Assembly (NCBI GenBank): GCA_035524795.1
Contig: DATKOF010000012.1
Span: forward strand, 186,001-250,000
Direction of reading: 5' to 3'
Source of the DNA: DATKOF01 sp035524795
GTDB lineage: Bacteria > Pseudomonadota > Gammaproteobacteria > Burkholderiales > SG8-41
DNA: 64,000 nt
Part shown: in pieces, positions 45,501-53,168 of the stretch
How positions within the stretch are numbered: position 1 is the stretch's first letter
Layout: every line of letters starts with the position of its first letter
Notes under the pieces: generated by a model
What the model was told of the DNA's origin: nothing
The model's input: the letters and a program-made list of their open reading frames with translations, nothing else
The model's database searches: none
Translations under genes and position numbers: made by a program

Positions 45501-45822
45501 CGACTTCGCGCTCGATGCCGAGCGCACGCGCGGTCTGCGCCCGGAGCAGGCGATTTTCGAGGCGTGCCTGCTGCGCTTCCGGCCGATCATGATGACGACG
45601 ATGGCGGCGATGCTCGGCGCGCTGCCGCTGGTGCTCGGCACCGGCGAGGGCGCCGAAATGCGCCGGCCGCTCGGCATCGCGGTGGTCGGCGGGCTGCTGG
45701 TCAGCCAGTTGTTGACACTTTATACGACGCCGGTAGTCTATCTTTATCTCGACCGTTTCCGGCTGTGGTGCCAGCGCATGTGGAATCTGCGGCAGCCGCG
45801 CCTCGAACAAAAAGGAGCCTGA
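42526..45822 (+). CDS. mdtC: RND efflux permease (MdtC type) with periplasmic insertion
   Basis: The second RND permease is 1098 residues, against about 1025 for typical MdtC. The helix-4 proton relay GFVVDDAVVVLENT and the helix-1 start FIQRPVATTLLTFALALAGA are intact. The extra length lies at residues about 772-841, between YIYVRA and LVPLAAFTRYE. In other MdtC proteins only a few residues separate these in the second periplasmic (porter/docking) loop. Transport residues are unaffected, so the pump should be active. It is followed 1 bp later by the outer-membrane factor gene. Confidence 0.93.
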   Translation: MNIAAPFIQRPVATTLLTFALALAGAVAFSLLPVAPLPQVDFPTIAVQAQLPGASPETMAATVAAPLERALGRIAGVNEITSQSSLGSTRVILQFDLDRDIDGAARDVQAAINAAHSLMPTGMPSNPTYRKMNPAEAPIMIIALTSDVLDQAQIYDAASTIVAQKLSQVKGIGQVSVGGSASPAVRVELNPTALNKYGIGIEDVRSALGAANANRPKGNVEQGDRNWQIYATDQALNASEYVNLIIAYRNGIAVRLSDIAEVIDSVQDLRNAGSADGKPSIVLILNKQPGANIIGTTQRVTQLLPQLRASIPSAIDMKVMMERTSTIKASLHDTERTLVTSVILVVLVVFLFLRRGRATLIPAVVVPVSLIATFAAMYLFGYSLDILSLMALTIAAGFVVDDAVVVLENTMRHIEGGMTPYAAALRGAREVGFTVLSMSLSLIAVFLPILLMGGIVGRLFREFAATLSVAILVSLAVSLTLTPMMCARYLRPESETRPGRFYVASGRVFDTLLGCYEKSLKWALRRAPFMIVLLLAIVALNIYLFVIVPKGFFPQEDTGRLMGGIQADQNISFQAIRQKLSDFVSIVRSDPAVQSVAAFTGGGQRNSGMMFITLKPLAERKQSIDEVVARLRGKLADEPGARLFLQPAQDIRMGGRPGNAQYQFTLQSDDLDALRAWTLRLERALADVPQLADVNSDQQEKGLQTSLVIDRPTAARLGVTPQQMDATLNDAFGQSLVATIYKPLNQYHVVMEVAPQYWQSPEALKYIYVRANPASLKTGTLATATSGGSQITTASGNITGTTSGCITITVNGCLTATTATGGNAGNAPTTLANAVSTAAETLVPLAAFTRYEATHTALQVNHQGQFAASTITFNLPLGVSLGEATRAIRDTMARIGMPDSITGSFEGTARAFQASVNNQPILILTALLTVYIVLGVLYESYVHPITILSTLPSAGVGALLALMLFRTDFTIIALIGVILLIGIVKKNAIMMIDFALDAERTRGLRPEQAIFEACLLRFRPIMMTTMAAMLGALPLVLGTGEGAEMRRPLGIAVVGGLLVSQLLTLYTTPVVYLYLDRFRLWCQRMWNLRQPRLEQKGA
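44839..45048 (+). other. Thr/Gly/Ala-rich insertion in MdtC
   Basis: About 70 residues of low complexity (TATSGGSQITTASGNITGTT and similar) contain two cysteines, SGC and NGC, nine residues apart, which could form a disulfide in the periplasm. Thr, Gly and Ala dominate. Base composition matches the neighbours, so there is no sign of recent transfer. Confidence 0.75.
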
Positions 45823-45823
45823 G

Positions 45824-47272
45824 TTGCTGCGCAATTCTCGAAGAACCGTTGCCTGTGCCGTCACCGCGCTGCTTGCGGCGTGCGCGGTCGGGCCCGATTA
45901 CAAGCGGCCCGAAGCGCCGGCGTCCGCCGCCTACAAGGAGTGGAAGGTCGCCGCGCCCAGGGACGACGTGCGGCGCGGCGAATGGTGGAAGATCTACGGC
46001 GATCCCCGGCTCGACGCGCTGATGGCGCAGATCGACGTTTCCAATCAGACGCTGAAGCAGGCCGAGGCGAACTACCGTCAGGCGCACGCGGCGGTCGCCG
46101 GCGCGCGCGCGCAGTTCTTCCCGACCGTGGCGGTCTCGGCGTCAGCGACGCGCTCCGGCCGCGGCTCCGGCAGCAGCACGGCGTTCGTATCTTCGACCGG
46201 CGCAGTGGTCGGCGGCGCCGGCGGCGGTTCGGTCACCAACCAGTACTCGCTGCCGCTCGACGTCAACTGGGAGCCCGACTTGTGGGGCCGCGTGCGGCGC
46301 ACGGTCGAAGGCGCCGGCGCGACCGCGCAGGCGAGCGCTGCCGAACTCGAAGCGACGCGCCTGAGCCTGCTCGCCGAACTCGCGACCGATTACTTCCAGT
46401 TGCGCGTGCTCGACGATCAGCAGCGGTTGCTCGACGATACCGTCGCTGCTTATCAGAAAGCGCTGGAGCTGACGCAGAACCAGTACGCGGCCGGCGTCGC
46501 CGCCAGGCTCGACGTCGCGCAGGCGGAAACCCAGATCAAGACGACGCAGGCGCAGGCGATCGACAACGGCGTGCAGCGCGCCAAGCTTGAACACGCGATC
46601 GCGGTGCTGATCGGCAAGCCGCCGTCGGAATTTTCGATCGCGCCGGAAAAAATCGCGCTGACGATTCCGGTCATCCCGCCCGGTCTGCCGTCGGAATTGC
46701 TCGAGCGCCGCCCCGACATCGCGCAGGCCGAGCGCGAGGTTGCCGCCGCCAACGCGCAGATCGGCGTCGCCAAGTCGGCGTACTTCCCCGACCTCACGCT
46801 GTCCGCGGCCGGCGGCTTCCAGAGCTCGACGTTTGCCGACTGGCTCACCGCGCCGAACCGCTTCTGGTCACTCGGGCCGTCGCTTGCCGAAACGCTGCTC
46901 GACTTCGGCGCGCGGCGTTCGCAGGTCGAGCAGGCGCGCGCGGCCTACGACGCGAATGTCGCCAATTACCGGCAGACGGTGCTGGCAGGCTTTCAGGAGG
47001 TCGAAGACAATCTCACCGCGCAACGCATACTCGAACAGGAATCATCGGTGCAGGATGAGGCGGTGAAAGCGGCCGAGCAGGCGTTGCAGATCGCGCTCAA
47101 CGAATACAAGGCCGGCACGCAGAATTATCTGACCGTGGTCACCGCGCAAGCCACCGCGCTCAGCAACGAACGCAGCGCGCTGACGATATTGAACGGGCGC
47201 CTGGCCGCGAGCGTGACATTGATCAAGGCCATTGGCGGCGACTGGAATGCAACAAAGCTGCCGGAGGATTAA
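45824..47272 (+). CDS. Outer-membrane efflux lipoprotein (OprM/NodT family)
   Basis: This 482-residue TolC-like channel completes the RND pump. The N-terminal lipobox LAAC places the lipidated cysteine at residue 20. CAVGPDYKRPEAP follows, a hallmark of the family. Two outer-membrane-factor repeats give the alpha-barrel, with DVNWEPDLWGRVRR in the first and LTLSAAGGFQSSTFADWLTAP in the second. A Ser/Gly stretch near residues 105-135 is low complexity. The start is TTG 45824 with AAAGGAG about 7 bases upstream. After it comes the accessory cassette region. Confidence 0.93.
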   Translation: MLRNSRRTVACAVTALLAACAVGPDYKRPEAPASAAYKEWKVAAPRDDVRRGEWWKIYGDPRLDALMAQIDVSNQTLKQAEANYRQAHAAVAGARAQFFPTVAVSASATRSGRGSGSSTAFVSSTGAVVGGAGGGSVTNQYSLPLDVNWEPDLWGRVRRTVEGAGATAQASAAELEATRLSLLAELATDYFQLRVLDDQQRLLDDTVAAYQKALELTQNQYAAGVAARLDVAQAETQIKTTQAQAIDNGVQRAKLEHAIAVLIGKPPSEFSIAPEKIALTIPVIPPGLPSELLERRPDIAQAEREVAAANAQIGVAKSAYFPDLTLSAAGGFQSSTFADWLTAPNRFWSLGPSLAETLLDFGARRSQVEQARAAYDANVANYRQTVLAGFQEVEDNLTAQRILEQESSVQDEAVKAAEQALQIALNEYKAGTQNYLTVVTAQATALSNERSALTILNGRLAASVTLIKAIGGDWNATKLPED

Positions 47273-47332
47273 AAATACCCCGGAGAAGATTTATGTCTGG
47301 ATGGCGGCGAGCGTGTTGCTGGTTAAGGCGCC

Positions 47333-47349
47333 GGGGTGGGTGGGTGGGG
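47333..47349 (+). repeat. Perfect G-quadruplex motif
   Basis: GGGGTGGGTGGGTGGGG has four G3-4 runs with single-T loops, the pattern of very stable parallel quadruplexes. It lies 61 bp after the efflux operon, before the attC site. The surrounding 126 bp (47273-47398) hold no gene. Confidence 0.7.
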
Positions 47350-47398
47350 CGCGGGGCCGGTCGAGACTAAAGCGCAATAAGTATATTGGCTTTGTTCA

Positions 47399-47497
47399 GT
47401 CTAACGTTTGAGTTGAGGAGCCGCCGGAGCAGCGAAGCCGCGGAGGCACCCGGCAAGCGCAACTTGCCGGCGGTCCCTCTCGAACGATAGGTTAGGC
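47399..47497 (-). repeat. Integron attC recombination site
   Basis: On the minus strand a 99-bp imperfect palindrome starts with GCCTAAC (47497-47491, R'') and ends with GTTAGAC (47405-47399, R'), matching the RYYYAAC and GTTRRRY core boxes. The inner arms CGTTCGAG..AGGGACCGCC and GGCGGCTCCTCAACTCAAACG-type sequence pair with an unpaired asymmetry, as in attC stems. The tip is a perfect GGCAAG-TTGCG-CTTGCC hairpin. It lies 5 bp after the cassette gene stop. Confidence 0.9.
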
Positions 47498-47976
47498 ACA
47501 GGTCAGCGTCTCCATGCGGAAAGAATGCGACGCCACAAGCTGAAATGCCTTTCGGATTTTATATCCATCGCCGCTGACTGGTTTGCCTCATGCTTGGCTG
47601 CGGCAAATGTAAGTGCTAGGACTCGCAGTTCGTCGTTTTCGTTCATACGCCCCGCGGAGATTTCACGTGCAGTGACTCGCACCAGTTCTGAAGGGCTAGT
47701 GGTGCCTTCTGCGTCTACTGTTTCGGAGACTAGAAGTCCTCGGTAGTGCTTTGACCGCGCATCGAGAAATTCCTGCAAATGTTCTGGCGAAACCGTTGAC
47801 TGCACGATATTCAGCGATGTGTGATGCAAGTTCAGCAATGCCTCTCGTTGTATGGGATCGATCGTTTCCGAATACTCCTTAGCTATTTGAGCCAGGATTT
47901 CCTCAATATTGAGGACGACGCTCCCAGGCGACGAAGTAAGTTCGAGCAAATCCGACATGTGGATTCCTGTGCTTAA
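47405..47976 (-). mobile_element. Single integron gene cassette, no integrase nearby
   Basis: The 572-bp unit begins on the minus strand with TTAAGC (the G is at 47977, part of GTTAAGC, a GTTRRRY core) and ends at the G of GTTAGAC in attC. Between them are an 18-bp leader, one gene and the attC site, the standard cassette layout. No intI is seen within the window, so this resembles a solitary cassette inserted at a secondary site or left after loss of an array. Confidence 0.78.
47503..47958 (-). CDS. Hypothetical protein in integron cassette
   Basis: I do not recognise this 151-residue protein. It has no signal peptide or membrane helix. It looks largely helical, is acidic in the first half (LNIEEILAQIAKEYSETIDP) and ends with a basic, Trp-containing tail (SLWRRILSAWRR) that may be amphipathic. 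The start at 47958 has AGGA 8 bases upstream within the short cassette leader. GC is near 48%, well below the chromosome. Cassette proteins are often adaptive (resistance, toxin-antitoxin, phage defence), but nothing here points to one role. Confidence 0.8.
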   Translation of the reverse strand: MSDLLELTSSPGSVVLNIEEILAQIAKEYSETIDPIQREALLNLHHTSLNIVQSTVSPEHLQEFLDARSKHYRGLLVSETVDAEGTTSPSELVRVTAREISAGRMNENDELRVLALTFAAAKHEANQSAAMDIKSERHFSLWRRILSAWRR

Positions 47977-48007
47977 CTAGATTTAGACAGCATATTTGAG
48001 TTGAGGA
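47971..48007. repeat. Core site and arm sequence of a second, degenerate attC
   Basis: The cassette's upstream boundary has a GTTRRRY core (GTTAAGC on the minus strand, 47977-47971). Next to it TTTGAGTTGAGGA (47995-48007) repeats exactly the 13-mer at 47407-47419 within the attC arm. In the intact attC the core is 1 bp from this sequence, but here it is 17 bp away. I see no matching second arm before topB. Confidence 0.5.
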
Positions 48008-48077
48008 AATGCTGCTTATTGCCATCGGTTTCGTCAAGAACGACTTGTAATTATTCATTTATTGTCCACCCCAGCCG

Positions 48078-48098
48078 ATTTTTAGGCAACCTAAAAAT
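48078..48098. repeat. Short perfect inverted repeat downstream of topB
   Basis: ATTTTTAGG and CCTAAAAAT form a 9-bp stem with a CAA loop, 31 bp after the topB stop. The stem is A/T-rich with no separate U tract, so it is a weak terminator candidate for topB at best. Confidence 0.5.
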
Positions 48099-48128
48099 TT
48101 GCGGACGGACTGCCGGTAGCGGCGGAAT

Positions 48129-50648
48129 TCAGGACGCCGCCGCCTTGCGGGATTTGGTTGCAGCCGTTTTGGTTTTGGCCGCCTTTGCTTCGCGCGGCGC
48201 GAATTCGAAGCTGACTTTGCCGCCTTCACCGCGCACGAGGTAAGCCGAGAACGGTCGGCCTTTCTTCGAGATGAAGCGGTGCAGCAGATCGGTCTTGCCG
48301 GTCGCCAGCAGTTTCTGCATCTGCTCGGGTTCGATGTTCCGCTGCAGGATGATTTTTCCCGAGCGGAAATCGCAGGTTTTATTGGGGCCGGCCGCTTTCT
48401 CGCAGACATAGGCGACGCCGTGGCTGAACACGCGTGCGCCGCACTTCGGGCATTTGCCGAGTGGTTCCTGCCCCGAAAAATCCACCGGCTCGGCGTTGTC
48501 GTTGCTCTGGCCGAAATCGAATTCGACCTTGAATTCGGGCGTCAGCTTCAGCACCGCCGCGAACGGTTTGCCCATTTTGCTGCGGAACCCCTGCAGCGGG
48601 CCGATGCTTTTCTTCTCGATCAGTTCCTCGATCTCGTGCGGCTCGAGCTGGCGGCCGGCGAGGATGCGCCACAGCGCAAAATCGCATTTCTCGCACTGGA
48701 ATTTCTTGTAATTTTCCCTGACCGTGCCGCCGCATTTCGGGCACGGCGTCTTCAGCGTCGCGAAATCGCCGGGCACGGTGTCGCTTTCGTGCCCTTTCGC
48801 GCGCTCGACGATATGGCGCGTCATGTCGGTGATCTGCTGCATGAACTGCTCGCGCTTCAGTTTGCCGTGCTCCATCTGCGCGAGCTTGTATTCCCAGTCG
48901 CCGGTCAGCTCCGGCGAGCACAGTTCGTCGATCTTGAGTCCGCGCAGCAGCGTGATCAGCGAAAACGCTTTCGCGGTCGGCTGCAGCTCGCGGCCGTTGC
49001 GCTGCACGTATTTTTCGTAGATCAGGCCTTCGATGATCGCGGCGCGCGTCGCCGGCGTGCCGAGGCCTTTGGCGCCCATCGCCGCGCGCAGCTCTTCGTC
49101 CTCGACCAGCTTGCCGGCGCCTTCCATTGCCGACAGCAGCGTTGCTTCGCTGAAGCGCGCCGGCGGCTTGGTTTGCAGCGCGTGCACCGTGACCTCGTCG
49201 GCGCGCGGCGTTTCCTTTGCGGAAACCGGCACCAGCGCCGGCGTGTCGTCGCTCTCGGCCTCCTTGCCGTAGATTTCGAGCCAGCCGGCGTTGACCATGA
49301 TCTTGCCTTCGCTCTTGAACGGCTCGCCTTCGACGCGGGTGATGCGCGTCGTCACCTGGAATTCGGCGGCCGGGTAGAACACCGCGAGGAAGCGCTTGGT
49401 GACGAGATCGTAGATCTTCGCTTCCGGCTCGCTCAGATGTTTCGGCGCGACCGCGGTCGGGATGATCGCGAAGTGGTCGGATATCTTCGCGTTGTTGAAG
49501 ATGCGCTTGTTCGGCTTGATCCATTTGTTGCCGAGGATTTTTCCGGCGAACGGCTGATAGCGCGCATCGAGCGCTGCCATCGTCGTCGCCACCGTTTTCA
49601 GGTAGTCCTCGGGCAGCGCGCGCGAGTCGGTGCGCGGATAGGTCAGCACCTTGTGCTTTTCGTAGAGCGCCTGCGCGAGGCCGAGTGTGTTGCGCGCCGA
49701 GAAGCCGAAGCGCGCGTTGGCGTCGCGCTGCAGACTCGTCAGGTCGTAAAGCAGCGGCGATAGCTGCGTCGAAGGTTTGCTTTCCTCTTCGACGATGCCG
49801 GTCTTGCCTTCGCATTTTTTCTGGATCGCGTCGGCGCGTTTCCTGTCCCACAGCCGCTCGGCCTTGAGGTCGGGATCCTCCTCGGTTTTGACGGGAGTCT
49901 TGTCGCTCTTCCTGGGCTTGCTGAAATTCTCGTCGAACCAGCGCCCCGCGTACTCGCCGGCCTTGCATGAAAATGCCGCGTGGACTTCGAAATAATCGCG
50001 CGCGACGAATTTCTTGATCTTGTCCTCGCGCTCGACCAGGATCGCCAGCGTCGGCGTCTGCACGCGGCCGACCGTGGTCAGATGGAAACCACCCGACTTC
50101 GAATTGAACGCGGTCATCGCGCGCGTGCCGTTGATGCCGACCAGCCAGTCGGACTCGGAGCGGCACACCGCGGCGTCGGCCAGCGGCAGCATGTCCTTGT
50201 CGCTGCGCAGATGTTCGAATCCTTCGCGGATCGCGGCCGGCGTCATCGATTGCAGCCACAGCCGCTGGATCGGCTTGCCGGTCCTGGTGTGCTGGACGAT
50301 GTAGCGGAAGATCAGTTCGCCCTCGCGTCCCGCGTCGCAGGCGTTGATCAGGCCGGTCACGTCCTTGCGCTTGATCAGCCTGGTCAGCACCTTCAGCCGC
50401 TCTTCGGATTTCTCGATCGGGCTCAGGTCGAAATGCGGCGGGATCACCGGCAGGTGCGCGAACGACCACTTGCCGCGCTTGACCTCGACGCCTTCGGGCG
50501 GAACGATGGTCAGCAGATGGCCGACCGCCGACGACAATACGTAGTCGTCGCTCTCGAAATAATCGCCGTGCTTGGTGAAGCCGCCCAACACGCGCGCGAT
50601 ATCGTTGGCGACCGACGGCTTCTCGGCGATGATCAGTTTTTTGGCCAT
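48129..50648 (-). CDS. topB: DNA topoisomerase III
   Basis: This 839-residue type IA topoisomerase relaxes and decatenates DNA by single-strand passage. It has the Toprim acidic residues in IIAEKPS (Glu9) and DAGREGELI (Asp105, Glu109), and the catalytic tyrosine Tyr337 in LTYPRTDSR. The C-terminus has Cys-rich zinc-ribbon segments (CPKCGG..CEKCDF and CPKCGARVF..C..C) and a basic Ala/Lys tail. I chose the ATG at 50648, giving MAKKLIIAEKPSVA, over a longer frame. The position next to dprA is usual in betaproteobacteria. Confidence 0.96.
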   Translation of the reverse strand: MAKKLIIAEKPSVANDIARVLGGFTKHGDYFESDDYVLSSAVGHLLTIVPPEGVEVKRGKWSFAHLPVIPPHFDLSPIEKSEERLKVLTRLIKRKDVTGLINACDAGREGELIFRYIVQHTRTGKPIQRLWLQSMTPAAIREGFEHLRSDKDMLPLADAAVCRSESDWLVGINGTRAMTAFNSKSGGFHLTTVGRVQTPTLAILVEREDKIKKFVARDYFEVHAAFSCKAGEYAGRWFDENFSKPRKSDKTPVKTEEDPDLKAERLWDRKRADAIQKKCEGKTGIVEEESKPSTQLSPLLYDLTSLQRDANARFGFSARNTLGLAQALYEKHKVLTYPRTDSRALPEDYLKTVATTMAALDARYQPFAGKILGNKWIKPNKRIFNNAKISDHFAIIPTAVAPKHLSEPEAKIYDLVTKRFLAVFYPAAEFQVTTRITRVEGEPFKSEGKIMVNAGWLEIYGKEAESDDTPALVPVSAKETPRADEVTVHALQTKPPARFSEATLLSAMEGAGKLVEDEELRAAMGAKGLGTPATRAAIIEGLIYEKYVQRNGRELQPTAKAFSLITLLRGLKIDELCSPELTGDWEYKLAQMEHGKLKREQFMQQITDMTRHIVERAKGHESDTVPGDFATLKTPCPKCGGTVRENYKKFQCEKCDFALWRILAGRQLEPHEIEELIEKKSIGPLQGFRSKMGKPFAAVLKLTPEFKVEFDFGQSNDNAEPVDFSGQEPLGKCPKCGARVFSHGVAYVCEKAAGPNKTCDFRSGKIILQRNIEPEQMQKLLATGKTDLLHRFISKKGRPFSAYLVRGEGGKVSFEFAPREAKAAKTKTAATKSRKAAAS

Positions 50649-50790
50649 GAAATGATGAGCCCGCGCGGAAAGCGCAGGGAGCGCATGATAGCGAACAGAA
50701 TTTGCCCTGCGCAAGGGCACCCCGTCACATCCCCCGCCTTCAGTACTATGGAAGAGGGTTTATGACGGCCTGATTTCCGCGCCGGAACGA

Positions 50791-51882
50791 TCAGCGGACG
50801 CGCTGATAGAACCCGCCGGGCAGCATCTGCACGCGGTTTTGCAGTTCGAGTTCGAGCAGCAGCGCGGTCGCGGCATCGGCGGCCAGCCCGCTGCGGGCGC
50901 ACAGCGTATCGAGGCTGCACGGATCGAAGCCAAGCTGTTCCAGCAGCTTTTCCGCCTGCGGGCCGGACGACGATGCGATTCCTTCCGCTGCCGGCGGCGC
51001 GGCGGCCGTCGGCAGGCGCAGTTCTTCCAGTATGTCGTTGGCGTCGTCAACCAGCTTCGCGCCCTGTTTGATCAAGCGGTGGCAGCCTTTTGACAGCGGC
51101 GAATGGATCGAGCCGGGGATCGCAAACACTTCGCGCCCCTGTTCATTGGCAAGCCGCGCGGTGATCAGCGATCCGCTTTGCAGCGCGGCTTCGATCACCA
51201 GACAGCCGCGCGCAAGTCCGCTGATCACGCGGTTGCGGCGCGGGAAATTGCTGCCGAGCGCCGGTGTGCCGAGCGCGAATTCCGAAACCAGCGCGCCGCG
51301 TGTGGCGATCTCGTGCGCGAGGTCGCGGTTGCGCGCCGGATAGACGATGTCAAGCCCGGTGCCGACCACCGCGATGGTGCCGGCCGCGCCGGCGAGTCCG
51401 CCGCGGTGCGCGGCGGCATCGATGCCGAGCGCGAGACCGCTGATGATGACGAGGCCGGCGTCGCTCAGCGCGCGCGCGAACTCTTCGGCGTTGGCGATGC
51501 CCTGCGCAGTCGCATTGCGGCTGCCGACGATCGCCAGCGCCGGCTGCTGCAACAATTCGTGCCGGCCCTTGACGTAGAGCAGCGGCGGCGGATCCGGCAG
51601 TTCGAGCAGTTGCCGCGGATAGTCGGCGTCGGCGAGCGTCAGGATGTGGTTGGCAGGATCGTCGAGCCAGGCCAGCGCGTGCGCCGCGCCGTCGGTATTG
51701 CCGCCATCGGCGATCGCCGCCGCGACGTCGGCTTCCAGATGGCGGCCGAGCGCGCCGCGCCCCGCCGCGAGCACGCTCTCGGGCGAGCCGAATTCAGTCA
51801 GCAATTTGCGCAGCGCGCTGTTGCCGAGGCCGGGGACCAGCGTCAGCCGCAGCCACGGTTCGAGGTCGGCGGGAGGCGACAT
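50791..51882 (-). CDS. dprA: DNA processing protein DprA
   Basis: The 363-residue protein loads RecA on incoming single-stranded DNA during natural transformation. It has an N-terminal SAM-like region (LRLTLVPGLGNSALRKLL), the Rossmann-like core AIVGSRNATAQGIANAEEFA with ISGLALGIDAAAHRG, and a C-terminal winged helix (about 295-360). Length is normal. It is followed by topB after 142 bp and preceded 34 bp upstream by the LysM gene. Competence itself cannot be inferred from this gene alone. Confidence 0.95.
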   Translation of the reverse strand: MSPPADLEPWLRLTLVPGLGNSALRKLLTEFGSPESVLAAGRGALGRHLEADVAAAIADGGNTDGAAHALAWLDDPANHILTLADADYPRQLLELPDPPPLLYVKGRHELLQQPALAIVGSRNATAQGIANAEEFARALSDAGLVIISGLALGIDAAAHRGGLAGAAGTIAVVGTGLDIVYPARNRDLAHEIATRGALVSEFALGTPALGSNFPRRNRVISGLARGCLVIEAALQSGSLITARLANEQGREVFAIPGSIHSPLSKGCHRLIKQGAKLVDDANDILEELRLPTAAAPPAAEGIASSSGPQAEKLLEQLGFDPCSLDTLCARSGLAADAATALLLELELQNRVQMLPGGFYQRVR

Positions 51883-51916
51883 CAGATGCTTCAGGCGGCG
51901 CGCCGCCGGCAGTGCT

Positions 51917-53065
51917 TCAGGGGTTGGTGACGGTGTCGAACTGGGTGACCGGCCGGCTCGAATTCATGACCAGAGCGTAGGAAACGCGGTCGAAGGTGCG
52001 GAACACCATCAGTAATCCGTAACGCTCGTCGGGCAGCCGCGCTTTGCGTACACCCTGGTGTTTGTCAGCCCCGGAGTCTCCGCCGGTCGGGCCGGTGCGC
52101 CCGAAGATCGGACTGTTGCGGTCCCCCATCGGCTCATAGTGATATTTGATGTGCGGCGATTCGCGCGTCTGGTAGGTCGGCGAGTTGAGGTCGCGGTAAA
52201 TCGCGAGCACGCTGCCGGGATCCAGGCCGTCGCGGGCACCCTTGTTCAGCACCACGATCGAGTTCGGTCCGGTTTCGCCGAGGTCGCCGTAAATGTCGAT
52301 GATGCGGCCCGCCACCTTCGCGGCGGGGGCATGCGGCAGATAGTCGCTGATGACGTCGTCGCGCGCCGCCGGCAGCAGAGTGTCGTCGGCCGAGATTTCG
52401 AGATCCGATTTGACGATCTCGATGGTGCTGACATCGCCGAACTTGGTGACGCGCGCGTCACCCAGATAATTGACCTGGTATCCCAGTGTTTCCTTGGTGT
52501 CCGGGTCGACCAGCGGATCGCCGCGCCGGAAAATCCGCCAGTCAATGCCTTTTTCCTTGGTGATGCCGGCCGCATACGCAATGTTGCCGGCGCCGAGCGC
52601 AACGCGGTCTTCCTGCGTGGCGACGATGCGTGCGGCCGAACCGAACTCGTTTTGCGCGACGACCAGCGGCTGGCTCAGGAACGGCGCGATTGCGGCAGCC
52701 GGGATCGTCGGCACCGGCTCCGGCTCGTGTTCGGTCGCGACCACCTGCGGCGACAGCTTGACGGTTTCCAGCACCGGCTGCGACTGAAGCAGCTTCAGGC
52801 GCATTTCCTGCGCCGAACGATCAAGCACCAGCACATCGCCGGGATGGATCCGGTGCGGATTCTTGATCTGGTCTTCGTTATTTTTCCACAGCTCCGGCCA
52901 GCGCCATGGGTCTTTCAGATAGCGCGCAGAGATGCTCCACAGCGTGTCGCCAGGTACTACGATATAGCGTTCGGGCGCGTCGGCGGCAAGATCGCCGGAA
53001 GAGGCCGCCACCGCGCTACCGGCCACGCCGCACCAGATCAGCAACGATATAATTGAAGTGCGCAT
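51917..53065 (-). CDS. Secreted LysM-domain protein
   Basis: The 382-residue protein has a signal peptide (MRTSIISLLIWCGVAGSAVA, cleavage near residue 20), a LysM domain at about 33-81 (YIVVPGDTLWSISARYL..IHPGDVLVL) and a long C-terminal region with beta-rich repeats and no enzyme motif I recognise. It should bind peptidoglycan in the periplasm. It sits upstream of dprA and diverges from def across 103 bp, a conserved betaproteobacterial arrangement. I chose the ATG at 53065, which has GGGGGA upstream and begins the signal peptide. Upstream in-frame codons overlap the def promoter area. Confidence 0.88.
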   Translation of the reverse strand: MRTSIISLLIWCGVAGSAVAASSGDLAADAPERYIVVPGDTLWSISARYLKDPWRWPELWKNNEDQIKNPHRIHPGDVLVLDRSAQEMRLKLLQSQPVLETVKLSPQVVATEHEPEPVPTIPAAAIAPFLSQPLVVAQNEFGSAARIVATQEDRVALGAGNIAYAAGITKEKGIDWRIFRRGDPLVDPDTKETLGYQVNYLGDARVTKFGDVSTIEIVKSDLEISADDTLLPAARDDVISDYLPHAPAAKVAGRIIDIYGDLGETGPNSIVVLNKGARDGLDPGSVLAIYRDLNSPTYQTRESPHIKYHYEPMGDRNSPIFGRTGPTGGDSGADKHQGVRKARLPDERYGLLMVFRTFDRVSYALVMNSSRPVTQFDTVTNP

Positions 53066-53168
53066 CAATTTCCCCCATCTCGCGAGCATGGCCAACGCTC
53101 CCGAACCAGGCCCGGACATTATATATTGGTTTAAATTGTGCCCGTAATTTCCTAAAGTATCAACACTA

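Noticed and set aside
48078..48098. Inverted repeat as a dif-like or attC recombination site
   Set aside because: It has a 9-bp stem with a 3-base loop only, and no XerC/XerD half-site pattern or RYYYAAC/GTTRRRY core pair.
50649..50720. Upstream start for topB giving 863 residues
   Set aside because: The extra 24 residues are Arg/Ala-rich and not conserved. MAKKLIIAEKPSVA at 50648 is the family start.
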